From assembly GCF_022201045.2 (NCBI RefSeq), contig NC_068562.1, forward strand, positions 310,001 to 374,000: 64,000 bases of DNA, in the 5' to 3' direction. Source of the DNA: Citrus sinensis (taxonomy: Eukaryota > Streptophyta > Magnoliopsida > Sapindales > Rutaceae). Both the position numbers and the translations under genes were made by a program. This document shows positions 1 through 15,379 of this stretch, piece after piece. Each line of letters starts with the position of its first letter. Position 1 is the stretch's first letter. A model generated the notes under the pieces. It was not told the DNA's origin. It made no database searches and worked only from the letters and a program-made list of their open reading frames with translations.

Positions 1-17
1 AGACAGAGAGATAAAGT

Positions 18-52
<35 letters not shown>
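1..52. repeat. GA-rich microsatellite
   Basis: A (GA)n tract occupies roughly 23-50 within a GA-rich stretch, inside an intron of RRP44A. Confidence 0.9.
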
Positions 53-83
53 AAAATACGTATGCTTTAAATTAGCCATATAC

Positions 84-3000
84 CCGGAGGATCCACACTA
101 AAGACACGCAGATCTCGTAAATCAAGCCTTATAGGATTGGCCAAATCTTCAGAAGAAACCGACCATGGCAATGGCGGCAAGCATGCCAAAACTTGAGTGG
201 AAAATGGTCTAGCATCAATATCATTATCTATGAGGACCATCTGCAGCATCCACAAAGTAACTGATGTGATGTCGATCTCAAGATTAACTGCTTTTTTAAC
301 TTCTTTAACCAGCACAAAATCTCCACACACACATTCACAAAGGTGAAATCACTATTAAGTACCTCACTTTCAGTATCTCTGTCACCTATTTCTCCTATGA
401 CCCGTACATAATGGCCAAAAGGATAACGTGATTGGCAGTCCCAAGAATCAACTGCCACAATTATTCTCTTGTCCAGAAGATTCCCAAGCTGTCGAGTTTG
501 AATCCGAATCTTAGGAATTCTTCGGTCTTTGGGGACAAATAATGCATGGGCAACACTACCACTACCGGCAGGCATGGGCATTGGCTCCAATGATCCACAA
601 TAACTGCATTGAATGATTAAATTTATAACATATATGAGAAAAGATAAAAGGTATTGAACAGGAAAACAAAATTATGCAAGCACCATTTTCACAAACAAAT
701 AAAGAAGCACAAATATCAGTCAACTTACGAATGCCAGTTTCGCTTTATAATACCGACAACACGGCCTGACGGACGACTTGGAGCAGAATTTTCACCACCA
801 GCAGCAGCAGCGACACTTGCAGTTCTAGGAGCATCATCAGCACTACTTGGAGCCAGATGAACATCATCCTCATCTTCATCATCTGTGAGGAAGTAAGATG
901 CTTAAAAAAAAAAATGATCGCAAACATGTGCCTGAACTCATGCAGAGAGAAAAAGAGAATCCAATAGGTAGGGGAAACTCACTTTGTCATGACCCAACCC
1001 AGACCTGGCAAGATATTGTCCGCTTTGGGCCTTAACAAGGCCCGCACGGATTTGTTCTTGGGGCGCCCATACACCCCAAAACGCGTCTTGCCAATTAAGG
1101 TGTGGATCACCCCTTATAAACCCAGCATCTCTCCCGTGCTTTGCCGATGTGGGATTCACCTAGGGTGTTACATACACCCCCCCTTGGGGACTCAGCGTCC
1201 TCGCTGAGGTGTGCCCCACCATCGCTCAAGAGGACACGCGGAGCTGCTCTGATACCATAATTTCATGATCCAACCCAGACCTGGCAAGATATTGTCCGCT
1301 TTGGGCCTTAACAAGGCCCGCACGGATTTGTTCTTGGGGCGCCCATACACCCCAAAACGCGTCTTGCCAATTAAGGTGTGGATCACCCCTTATAAACCCA
1401 GCATCTCTCCCGTGCTTTGCCGATGTGGGATTCGCCTAGGGTGTTACACACTTTCATTCGTGTGCAACTGTCAATCAAAAGCTATACCAATAGCAAATAT
1501 TTGCAGTTCCTAATAGTAAGTTGCTGAGAGATAGTAAAGAGTCAGTATTTACTGAACCCTCAATTTGTTCAGTCATGCTGTATACTGTTAGGTTCTGCAA
1601 ATATTTCATTATTGGTATAACTTTTGACTAACAGCTGCATGAGAGTGAAGGTGAGTTTTTCCCTGCCTAGAGGATAATCTAATGCAAAAGGGAGTCCTAA
1701 CAAACATGTTGACAAATTCATAAGCTCAAGTACCTTACTAGAAGATTAGGTTTAACAAAAGAAATCTATCGACTGGAACATCTTAAGTGCACATGCATAT
1801 GGAATTAATCAATTATTAAGCGTTTTTGTTAGATCTAAGAGGAACCAGAGGCACAATGGCAACAAACCTTCCTCTGCTGCTATAAATAAAGACTTCTCTT
1901 CATGCCACTGTTCTTGGGGTAGAAGTTCCACGGCAACTATGTCACAATCAAAAGCCCTATTCATGTTTGTACGTCCATAGATGATTATTTCATCACCAAT
2001 ACTTTCACTTCCAACATATGCTTCAAATGGATTGTAACGGTTAACTCGCAATTTTCCCTGATGGTATATTCCACGACGCAACCCAGAAGTAATCTCTGAC
2101 ATGGGCTTGTGCTGAACAAACACCAATAAAAAATAAAGTCTAAAAATTCCAACCTTTCAAGTAAACACATAACCATCCAAACTTTTGAATCAGAAATTTT
2201 AAAAAACAAAGAAAAAGATTTGACCCTGATACCTCTGTATAAATAACTTTCCTCTTAGATGGTCTCAAATCTTCAACATCTTCCATGTTTACATCTTCAG
2301 ATGCAGGATGGACAAGCAGGTCAAGCAAATTGGGTTGACCCAATGACTTCACATACGACTCGACTGAAATAGAGATTTCAACGTTAGGCTTCATGAACAA
2401 GTAGTTCCACCGATATGCTATAATAATCATGAAAAAGTTGTAAAAGACGGCCACTATTTGAACCTTAAAGGTAATATACATACTTGTCTCAGCAAATATG
2501 CCTTGTTCAGTAGCCTTCCTCATATTTTCCCTATCATTAGTCACAAGTAAAACCTTTGTTGCATCACCAAGATGCTTCTGGTACCACTGAGTTGCCACCC
2601 GAATTGCTATATCACAAGTTCACAGAAATGCACGATACATAGAGAAACAGAAATTCCGGCTTACAAAGCAGAGATTAACTACATTAATTATTCTGAAACA
2701 AATATCATAAAAAAAATAAATTCGAACAAACCTCTATCATTCAAATCATTAGGACTTTCTTTATCCATCTTATCTACATGTGTATCCCTGGCAAGTAAGC
2801 AACATCTAGAATGTAACTAGAACCTCAAAAAAAAAAAAAGCTAGGAACTGAAGGGAAGTAAAATTGAAAAAGAAAAGAAAGTTATTATTGCTTACTTGTG
2901 AAATGTATTTGAGAAAACATAGAAATTTCTCAAAGAATTACTGCAAAGAGCTCTAATTCTATTGTAAACCGATAAGTTCTTGTTCTTAACTTCATCCAAC

Positions 3001-3344
3001 ACCACAGACAGCACCACCACGTCATCAATCGCGGGATTCTCCAGCAAATCAATCTAAAACATAAAAGTAAAAAAACAACACAGTTTCACTCAACGCGTAA
3101 AATAGAACTGAAAAAGAAAAAAAGAAAAAGCAAAAGGCAAAAGGTGAAGTATTAAAACCTGATTAAGGACGACGTTAGTGTCGACGACAAGAATCGTGGA
3201 AGCGGACAAGCGAGCGGCGGAGGAGTCGCAGGTTGAGCAAGAAGCAGCACCGCACCAAATGTCATCTCGGAGATAGACTTCTCTTACTTCCTTTTTAATT
3301 TTATTACTTTTGGTCTTCCTACTGTATGATTTGCTCTTTAACAT
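84..3344 (-). CDS. RRP44A: RRP44A/DIS3 exosome exoribonuclease, N-terminal part (truncated by window edge)
   Basis: Catalytic RNase II-type subunit of the RNA exosome, which degrades and trims RNA 3'-5' in the nucleus. Exons traced on the minus strand: 3344-3159, 3053-2897, 2787-2732, 2616-2484, 2363-2233, 2111-1868, 882-729, 603-363, 230-84; the gene runs off the left edge. The start ATG gives MLKSKSYSRKTKSNK, then YLRDDIWCG and the PIN endonuclease core beginning ILVVDTNVVLNQ. The PIN domain continues through LLVTNDRENMRKATEQG, followed by cold-shock-type segments (HKPMSEITSGLRRGIYHQG, PAGSGSVAHALFVPKDRR). The RNB exonuclease domain must lie outside the window. All junctions keep frame. Identification rests on a close match to remembered plant RRP44A (Arabidopsis EMB2763). 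The 985-bp intron between exons 6 and 7 carries a TRIM element. It is divergent from the neighbouring IRE1 gene. Confidence 0.93.
985..1172 (-). repeat. TRIM terminal repeat (3' copy in element orientation)
   Basis: This 188-bp repeat is nearly identical to 1261-1448. Its outer end abuts the cactt target duplication at 980-984. Confidence 0.9.
1261..1448 (-). repeat. TRIM terminal repeat (5' copy in element orientation)
   Basis: This 188-bp repeat is nearly identical to 985-1172. The tRNA-Met primer-binding site lies immediately inside it, and the cactt target duplication follows at 1449-1453. Confidence 0.9.
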
Positions 3345-4576
3345 GTTTGCCTCTCCTCTGAACCCAATTAAGATGCCTGATGTGCCTCAGCCTTCAGTAG
3401 TTTGCAGAACCTTTCTTCCTTTTCTTTTTTTTTTTTAATTAATTAATTTATTTATAATGCGTCGCTGCCGCCACTGTAACTGTGAGCCTCTGATGTGAAG
3501 ACGCTTGAGAGGCGAGGAACAGCGCCTTTTTTTTGTTTTGCCCCTTCTTCTTTACTTTCTTCAAACGAATAGTCAAAACAGAAGATCAATGAAGGTGAGG
3601 GAGGGAATCGGAAATTTTTTACTAAAAGCGCCACTGCGCCAGGCCTACATATTTACCCATCACGTCGTTCAATAAAGATCCAGTAGTCAAAAGCGGGTGT
3701 ACTGAGAAATATACAACCTACGTTCCATGGGTCTCTAAACAGGCCCAGATCTGGCTCAAAGAACCCATAAGATTCTCGCCAGATTACGATTTTTTTTTTA
3801 ATTTTTTAATTTTTTAATTTTTTTTCGAAAATCGATTTTATTTTATTTTCTAAGATTCACCCGCCCCCACCATGCTCAACAGAACAACAGCATGACTGAG
3901 CTCTCCTTGATTTGAATCCTAATCTAACCTGAAGTCAGAATACAACAATATTTTACCAGTGTCGAATTGTGAGATGAGGAAATATTTTCTTTCTTTCGAT
4001 AAATTAAGAAAAGATTTAGAACACATTTTTCAAAATAAAAATTAATTTGAACTACTCGCCCCTCTACTTTTTCAAAAAAAAAAAAAAAAATTAACCAATT
4101 TATAGTTAGTACAAAAACATTTTATTTTGTATGCATTGAGCCATAAAATATGTAAAATTTATTTCCTTCGTAACTGAGGCATCAAAACATTAGTTAAATG
4201 CCAGCGACCCTTCTCGGGACACGTCTAAACTTTGGTTAATTACTTTTGATTTTTCTCCAGCACTGGGTTGTACCCTGTTGAGCTTTATGGGTAAATTTAC
4301 CTGTACATTTAAAATATTAAAGAAAGGAAATTAGCTGGGGAAAATGCAAATTGCAGACACAAGACAAGCTGATGCTGATCCTAAAATTGGAAGATTAGAA
4401 GAAGCCAGGAATCTTCGAATCGGAACAGTCTTCATAAGAATGTTTTTGTCTTTTGACTTGACTTAAAGTTAAACCCCTCCAATCGATCAGGCCAAGCAAA
4501 CCAATATCTCCTCTTCTGTCTTCTTCTCTTCTCTACATATAACAACGGTTTCAGTTTTGAATCCCCGCCATTTGCA
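3345..4576. promoter_or_regulatory. Shared divergent upstream region of RRP44A (-) and IRE1 (+)
   Basis: About 1.2 kb between the two start codons. It is AT-rich with homopolymer A and T runs (3420-3440, 3790-3830, 4075-4090) and a CT-rich leader just before the IRE1 ATG (4507-4535). A GGCCCA motif near 3734 resembles the site II elements of housekeeping promoters, but one copy proves little. No gene, RNA or transposon was recognised here. Confidence 0.5.
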
Positions 4577-7500
4577 ATGAGCCCCCTGACTCATCGTTCT
4601 TTTCGTTGTTCATTATTACTAGTATTATTATTAACGGTGGTTCTAATATCTGGGTTTTGTAATGGAGAAAGCTCTGCATCTGCATCTGCAAGTTCGCTTT
4701 CAACTTCTTTAATTCGTGATTCCACGGCCTCGGACCGATCCTCAGGACCGGGAAGATCCCTCTTGTCTCTTCCGTAAGTGATAATTTCCTCTCTATTATT
4801 TTATTAGTTTTTTTTGTTTGAATAATAATAATAATAATAATAAATAAATAAATAAATACGGGACATTAGTATTACAAGAATAGGAGCTGCGCTGGATGGA
4901 ACAATTTCTCTTAGAGATAGTAATGGAAGAGTGTCGTGGACATTTGGAACTGGGACTCCAATTTACTCTTCATATCAGGCTCCGGTTCAGGCTACAGTCG
5001 ACCAAGATAATGCTTCTGAACTAACCAACAGTTTTTTCATTGATTGTGGAGAAGACTGGGGCTTGTATGCTCATGGCTTGCTTGGCAGAATGGTAGGAAT
5101 GCCTTTCTTACTTTATTGTTTATGCTTGCTAATTGCTAACTTTTCTCTACGAATCTGTGCCCTCAAATTACATGTCACCGACAATAATACAATATTCTGA
5201 TTTATTAACCTTAAGTTCTTTTATCTAAATTATTAATCTACCATTGCTTTCCACTGGCTTTTTGTTGTCGCTGTTTAAATTTGCTGTCCCGTTGCCTCGT
5301 TTTTTTTTTCCTTAGTACTCTTTAATCATTAGTTCATCGTGTTGTACTCTCAGAAACTTCCACAGTCTATTGACGATTACGTCAAGACTGCACCACACAT
5401 AACAGAGGAAGGAGCAGTTACGCTTGGATCTAAGACAACGACCGTTTTTGTTCTTGAGGCTAAGACTGGAAGATTGATTCGCACTTACGGCTCACCTCAT
5501 TCTTCATCCACATTGCAGAATGAGGAACAGAAGAGTGCTTCATATAAGCATGATAAAGTTAATAATGAGCAGCTGGTGAAGTCTGGTCTAACAAATACTG
5601 CTGAGCTGCAACACAAGGAGCCTTACCTCCTTTTTATAACCAGGACAGATTATACACTGCAGTCTTTCGAACCAAACTCAGACAACGTATCGTGGAGTAT
5701 GACGGTAGCTGAAATAGGATATGCTTTTCTTTGTCAAGATTTTGAGAATCCATTTATTGGAGCTACTATGAATACAAGCTATGAGCTTGGTCCAGAAATA
5801 GGCCATGATTTTGATTTGCCATTTGCATGTCAATCAAAGGGCATTATCCAGCGTTTCCGAAAGCACAATAATTCAGATTCTTCTAGAAGGGATAATCATG
5901 GAAAACCTAAGATGCTTCCAGCACCTGCTCCAGATCCCATGGCATTTATGCAACCCAAGGCTGATAAATTATCAGAACTTCACCATAATGACGGAGGCGA
6001 AGGAGTGCTCACTTTGCCTCCACTAGAGACTCGTGTATCTGGGATAGTGGATGCATATGATGTGAGAACGCCTTATAAAAATGTGTTGAGCATGCTTTTT
6101 GAGCAGTCAACTGCTTTGTCTCTCCTTCTGTTGGCAATGACTGTAGTGGGATTTGTTGTTCGCAATTCTTTGGTAGCTAAAGGGCAATTTCTGTTGAGTG
6201 GGCATCCTAGTCTTTCTAATTCAAGAACTGCAGCATCAAAAAGAAAGAAAGTCTGTAAATTAGGAAAGAATGGTGCGGTTGTTGAGAAAAAGGTTGAGAA
6301 CATGTCATCTGGAAATGAAAACGGATTTTCAATAAGTAAGGATGCTAGCGACCCGTTTCTGGACCTTAATAAACTTGTTCGTGGTGGTGCCCAAGGACGT
6401 AATGTTGGTAAGTTATTTGTGTCAAATACAGAAATAGCCAAGGGAAGCAATGGCACTGTTGTCTATGAGGGAATATATGAAGGTCGACCTGTTGCCGTGA
6501 AACGCCTTGTCCGAGCTCTTCATGATGTGGCTTTTAAAGAAATTCAAAATCTTATTGCATCTGATCAACATCCAAATATTGTTCGATGGTACGGGGTGGA
6601 GAATGATAAAGATTTCGTGTACCTTTCTCTAGAGCGTTGCATGTGCAGCTTGGATGATTTGATTCAAACTTACTCTGATTCATCTTGCAACTCAGTCTTT
6701 GGTGAAGATCAAGCTACTAGAGCTATGATTGAGTATAAGCTCCGGCTGGATTCAGTGAAGGTTATTATACGTGATCTTAGCTTGTGGAAAGCAAATGGCC
6801 ATCCCTCGCCTCTTTTACTAAGCTTGATGAGGTTAGTTTAGAAGTCTTGCTAGTGGAATGATATTTTACATAAGGAGATTGTAATTTTCTTTTTGACATT
6901 TCGTTGCACTATTTTGGAATTCTGTGATTGTCTATCCTCCAAATCTGAAAAAAATCAGATTGACACTGGCATTAGTATTACATGATTATTACTAATATGG
7001 GTTCAGTGTGCATAACCAGTCATTGATCTTTATGTAATGCAGGGATTTGGTTTCCGGGCTTGTACATCTGCATGAGTTGGGAATAATTCACCGAGACTTG
7101 AAGCCTCAAAATGTGTTGATCATTAAGGAGAGATCATTATGTGCAAAGCTTTCTGATATGGGCATTAGCAGGCGCCTCCTTGGGGATATGTCTTCTTTGG
7201 GTCATCATGCTACCGGAAAGTATTCTGTCTTGTTTTAGCAGCACCTTTCATGTATCTCATGTTACTAAATTAATGTGGATGGTAGGCTGAAGACAACCTT
7301 CTCATGATGAGTTATGCACTATAATTATGCCAAGTGAAAATGACCTACAAATCTATGTTGTGGCCTTTTGCTCAAAACTATAGTTTTATGACTCTGGGTC
7401 ATGGCAGAACTTGGTTTGTAGATTCATCTGCTGATCCATTGTGCGCTGTGTACTTTATCTTTAATAACTTATTGATTATTAGTTGTTTTACTCTTGACAC

Positions 7501-8805
7501 ATGTAAACTTTATTGCAGGTTGTGGCAGCTCTGGTTGGCAAGCACCTGAGCAACTTCTTCATGGACGGCAAACTCGTGCTGTTGATTTGTTTAGCTTAGG
7601 TTGCGTCCTGTTTTTCTGCATCACTGGTGGTCAACATCCATTTGGTGATCGTCTTGAACGAGACATCAATATTACGAAGAACCAAGTCGACCTTTTCTTA
7701 TTGGGGTGTATCCCTGAAGCTGAGGATCTTATTTCTCGTTTGTTAAACCCAGACCCTCAATTGAGGTAAGATCATTATTTCCCTCAAATGCAAGCTCCTG
7801 GCATTAAAGTTGAATACAACAATGGTTGTTGCAGCTTTCTTCAATGATCAATAGTTTCTGAAATGCTTTTGATTTTTTTGGCAGACCATGTGCGTTGGAA
7901 GTGCTGCACCATCCTCTGTTTTGGAGTTCTGAGATGAGACTCTCGTTTCTTCGAGACACTAGTGACAGGGTAGAATTAGAAGACAGAGAGACTGATTCTA
8001 ATCTTTTGAAAGCATTGGAAAGTAGTGCATCAGTGTCTTTGGGTGCTAAGTGGGATGAAAAGATAGAACCTATATTCATCACTAATATTGGCCGTTACCG
8101 ACGTTACAAGTTTGACAGTGTTAGAGACCTATTGCGAGTTGTACGAAACAAATTGAATCATTATAGAGAACTCCCAGAAGAAATTCAGGTTTAGTTCTAG
8201 ACTAATGATTACTCATTATGCTGTAGATTTCTTGATTAAGGCTTTTGAAATAGAGCTTATTTAAGCAGAGCTTTTATTGGTAGATTTTTTTTTTTTTAAC
8301 AAGTGGAGCTTTTACCAAGAAAAAACTTTAGTTGTTTAATTGTCAATGAAAGTTTTTATAAAAATGTGTAAAATTAGTTCTACAGGCAAGTTTTTTAAAG
8401 TTATGTCATTAAAGGAATAAAATAAAATTGTGAAATAACTAAAGGATTTTTCAGGCAATTTAACATTTTAGAAAGCTTTCTTTATTGGATTGTCTGTAAA
8501 ATCAAATATAACTGATCTATTCAAAAGGACATCTTCTCATTTGCCTCCAAAATCTTGTACAGCCTTTTGTTAACGAGTAGATTTTATCTATGATCTTTAG
8601 CTGACTCTAACGATGTACGCCATGCTGCACGGCAATGACATTTATATTTTGCTGTCTATACTAGGAACTTGTTGGACCAGTTCCAGAAGGATTTGATGGC
8701 TATTTTGCAACTCGATTCCCAAGACTCTTAATTGAAGTATATAAAGTTGTGAGCAGATACTGCAGGGAAGAGGAATGCTTTCACAAATATTTCAAAAGCA
8801 ACTAA
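4577..8805 (+). CDS. IRE1: IRE1 ER-stress sensor, kinase/endoribonuclease
   Basis: Type I ER membrane protein whose lumenal domain senses unfolded proteins and whose cytosolic RNase splices bZIP60-type mRNA. Exons: 4577-4773, 4870-5092, 5354-6831, 7043-7215 (or 7219), 7519 (or 7529)-7765, 7885-8188, 8665-8805; predicted 920 aa (918 with the alternative junction). An N-terminal signal peptide precedes the lumenal beta-rich region (LDGTISLRDSNGR, TLGSKTTTVFVLEAKTGR). A membrane span follows (ALSLLLLAMTVVGFVV), then a kinase domain with GSNGTVV loop, VAVKRLV lysine, HRDLKPQN catalytic loop and DMG instead of DFG, also usual in plant IRE1. The RNase domain has YKFDSVRDLLR and RNKLNHYREL, holding the known catalytic Arg/Asn/His positions. 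Intron 4 has an unusual donor (see findings). It is convergent with the first glutamate receptor gene. Confidence 0.95.
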
Positions 8806-9240
8806 ATTTAAATAGCTGGCTGCCTGGCTCCATCTAATTTCTGAAGAAGGTATTGCTTTAAGTCCAGCCAAGAATTGGAGAACAGTGGAAGCTACTTATT
8901 TTCCTCCCTTCACAGTTGTATATATAGAAATATGTCTGTAACCTAACATGTGGAAATAACATGTAGAAACACTTTAATTAATCAATATATTGTTTTTTTC
9001 ACAAAGCCACAGCAGTATGTATGCCTATTGGTTTACTTTCTTGTTTTTAATCTCTAAAGGTATTCCGTGCCAGAATCCTCAGGACTGACATTTATAGGTT
9101 AGGATCCTTCCTGGGAAAATGATTTCTAATGATCCTCTGAACTCCATTTTTGTTTAAAATTTTGAAATTTATTCATCTCAGTGGGTTGCACAAAACAGTT
9201 GATTGGAGCAGTGCTCTTTCAAGTTATGAAGATAAAATGG
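8806..9240. other. Convergent 3' spacer between IRE1 and the first GLR gene
   Basis: About 435 bp between two stop codons, presumably the two 3' untranslated regions. No coding signal was seen. Confidence 0.6.
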
Positions 9241-12604
<3,364 letters not shown>

Positions 12605-13742
12605 GGCGACTTGCCAGGTCGATTGTTAATACACCCCTGATTTACCTTGATCTTCCGTGCAGGAACCTATTAAAAACAATGATAGAATCCAAAAGATTGC
12701 GTATTTGGGTTTCACCAAATACATATGCAAACCATATGCGTAGCTATATATCCAACAACAGGAAGCAAGGACTTGTAAAGAATATTGAAAGGTGAATAAT
12801 AGACTGAAAATTTTAGGTAAATAAGAACGTCAAAAGATCTAAATCAGGGAAAATAAAATAAAATATAAAAAACTATGACAGCAGCAGCCGGAACTCAGGT
12901 GGCGGTGCTTTTAAATGAACCGAATACCCAAAAACAGTTTTTTTAAGGAAAAAGAAAAACAGGAAGAGATGAAACAACGAACGAGCAAACAGTTCAAGAC
13001 ATACACAGCAAATAGCAGCAGATAACTCATGGAGTTGGAACTTATCAAAAAAAAAAAAAAAAAGGCCTCACAACAGTAGCAGCAACTGAAGACTGAAGAG
13101 CTTCAGCAGGCAGATATGGAAGAAAACCAGACCGTTGACATCTTATTTGAGCACCGGAGCTTGGAGGGAAATGATAGGAATCAATGAAGCTAGCACACAC
13201 CAAATTATTTATAATGCAATAAATGAGGTTGTAAAAGTATATTTGGATATATACATGAACTTGATGTATGTATGTGGTGAAGAGAATTTCTTTTCCCCAG
13301 TTAGTGATAATTGTCATCGTTGTTCAATGCATAGTACATGCATTATCATGAGAGAGCCATCTAATGGCAGTCCCATAAATCTCAAAACCATAGTTGGTGG
13401 ACCATGTCATTAACTATAGTGGAAATAATAGGAAGGGTATTTTAGTCGTTTACTGGTTAGATAATGGCAAAGTGGCTGATTTCAAGTCTTAATAAGTATT
13501 TCTTTCAAAAAAAAGAAAAAGAAAAAGAAAAAAAAAAGGGTCGGAATAAGTGCCTTGAAAATGATTGCAAGGCTGAAACCTTTTGTTTCTAGAGAAAGGT
13601 GAGAGTGAGTCTTGTGTGGACTTTTCCCGTTAGAGAACCTGTGGAAAATACACCTCCAACAAAATGTACGAAAATACAAAAAGTAGGACCGGATTCTTGG
13701 TCCCTTGTTACGAAAGTACTATCATCTTTTTCTTAAGGCAAA

Positions 13743-13853
13743 CATTACCTTACAATTAATGTAAGATATATCTCTCATTTATAAACAGTATATGAATGGA
13801 ATTCACTCACTGTTTATGTGAGGAATGTAACATACATTAATTATAAAGTAATG
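13743..13853. repeat. Foldback (hairpin) element, MITE-like
   Basis: The whole 111-bp segment folds on itself. The outer arm cattaccttacaattaatg pairs with cattaattataaagtaatg, and the inner arm ctcatttataaacagt pairs with actgtttatgtgag, leaving a loop of about 20 bp. This is typical of small inverted-repeat transposon relics. No clear target duplication was found. Confidence 0.55.
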
Positions 13854-13944
13854 AGATCCTTTTCTTAATGCTTAAGGACAATCAACAATCAATCAGAACC
13901 ACGTATTTTGTTGAATAAACATGTTTCTGTTCAAGATTCCTCCT

Positions 13945-13972
13945 TTGTGTGTGTGTGTGTGTGTGTGTGTGT
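13945..13972. repeat. (TG)n microsatellite
   Basis: About 14 uninterrupted TG/GT units in the spacer upstream of the germin-like gene. Confidence 0.95.
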
Positions 13973-14304
13973 AATTCACTCATTTTCATCGTGGATTGGA
14001 TTTGCGGTAGATTCCACAGCAGGGACGTAGAGCAAATTCTGGGTAAGTAGTAATATGAGTGTGATCCACGATTTCTTGTGTCTTTTATTACGTGGGTCCT
14101 CTCTTCATCAGTCGTCAGCCGCCCTGCTTGCCATTTATCAGCGCGTGCACTTTAAAACATTTATCAGTAATGTCATTCGGTCTCCTGACGACTTGGTACA
14201 GCAGCTGTTATGTTTACAACCATTGAAATTTCCAAGTAGCAATAAAGGCACTCTCTTCACAGAAGAAGACAAGAAAATGCATTATCAACTCTACCGAGAC
14301 TAAT

Positions 14305-14771
14305 GGGCGTTTATTAAATGAAAATTGAAATGGGCTGTAAAAATAGTGAACTGTATTTTTATTTTAAAATTCTAACGAACTGTTTAAAGTTATTAAAATA
14401 TCTTTTTTAATTGTTGTCGCTAATATTATTTGTATAGATATTATAATAATAACAATAATAAGAGTAATAATAATAAAAATATATAAAATTAATAATGATG
14501 AAGAAATTAATAATAATAATGATCTATTTGTAAATAATATAAAATTTTGAGGTATTTTCATAAATTTAATAGGGATACAATGAGTAATTTTGAGAATAAG
14601 AATTTAATTCCCAAATCCCAATTCCCTCTTTGGAAATGAAATCAACGGGAATAATTTCTAATTTTGCGTGGATCCCATGATTCCGATTTCGATTTTTACT
14701 TTTATTTTATAAAGTAAACACTATCAATGATTTTAATTTTGAATTTCGATTCCTCAATTTTCAAGTAAACA
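14305..14771. mobile_element. Possible MITE with imperfect terminal inverted repeats
   Basis: The left end (gcgtttattaaatgaaaatt) roughly matches the reverse complement of the right end (gtgtttacttgaaaattgag). The interior is very AT-rich with no coding sequence. Target duplications were not clear, so the ends and superfamily are uncertain. Confidence 0.35.
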
Positions 14772-15379
14772 CACTATATTTGTTGTATATATCTATTGTA
14801 TAATGAATCATTGACATTGCCCGAGTTTGTATTGCATGCAAGTAAACTTGCCGAGGGTCAATTTAGTTCCATTTGCAGCCATACAAAGCCAAATACCATT
14901 TGAAATTTTGAAATCTGAATGAAGATGAGATTTATGACAAACGATATTTGATGGGATCGCTTACTAGGCAAGCAAGCAAGTTTTCACATAAAATTAAAAT
15001 AAAATAAACCCAGAAACTTCTAAGATGAAGCTGGTCTACTTGCTTTGTGCTTTCAGAGGATTGTAGACTCTCACATCATCTCATTGAATACTTCTACCCA
15101 ACCCAAATTGTAAATTTAAGCTTTCTATATTAAGCTTAGGTAGGAAGCGTTCTCTCTACAACCCATTGCATTCTTGTTTACCATGTCAAACTCTTGAAAA
15201 ACAAAAAGAAAACTCTTTTGATTCATCATCTTCACTCGGGTAGGAGCTTAAAAGTTGTTATCATGCCATCCAAAGTCAACAAACTCAACTAACCTTAACC
15301 TGTTTCCGCTCTCTGACAATTCAACATTTTACCCCATAAGTAGACCAACATCTTCCTTTCATCAAAGTATCCTGATACC

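Larger units (their letters stand above)
985..1448 (-). mobile_element. TRIM (terminal-repeat retrotransposon in miniature), structurally whole, intronic
   Basis: Two direct 188-bp terminal repeats (985-1172 and 1261-1448) bracket an 88-bp internal region. The repeats begin TGT and end in ACA or close variants, and a 5-bp target duplication (cactt) lies at 980-984 and 1449-1453. On the minus strand a primer-binding site for initiator tRNA-Met (tggtatcagagc) follows the 5' repeat at about 1257-1246, and a G-rich polypurine tract lies just before the 3' repeat at about 1175-1190. There is no coding capacity, which is normal for TRIMs; such elements depend on other retrotransposons for mobility. 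The repeats are about 98% identical, so insertion was recent, probably under one or two million years ago at usual plant rates (inference). It looks whole for its class and sits inside an RRP44A intron on the same strand as the gene. Confidence 0.9.
12605..15379. other. Spacer upstream of GLR copy A and of the germin-like gene
   Basis: About 2.8 kb without a convincing gene. It should hold the copy A leader and promoter; a CAG/GAA-rich stretch at 13075-13130 may be leader sequence. It also contains a foldback element (13743-13853), a TG microsatellite (13945-13972), a possible MITE (14305-14771) and AT-rich DNA. The motif ctatatta near 15126 could be a TATA box for the germin-like gene, but it lies about 250 bp from the ATG. 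Confidence 0.5.

Noticed and set aside
985-1448. Cassandra-type element with 5S rRNA promoter
   Set aside because: The terminal repeats show no 5S-like A box and C box; a non-5S TRIM family fits better.
3452-3634. Minus-strand frame upstream of RRP44A as an extra exon or gene
   Set aside because: No similarity to any family; it overlaps the expected promoter, and RRP44A already has a well-placed start at 3344.
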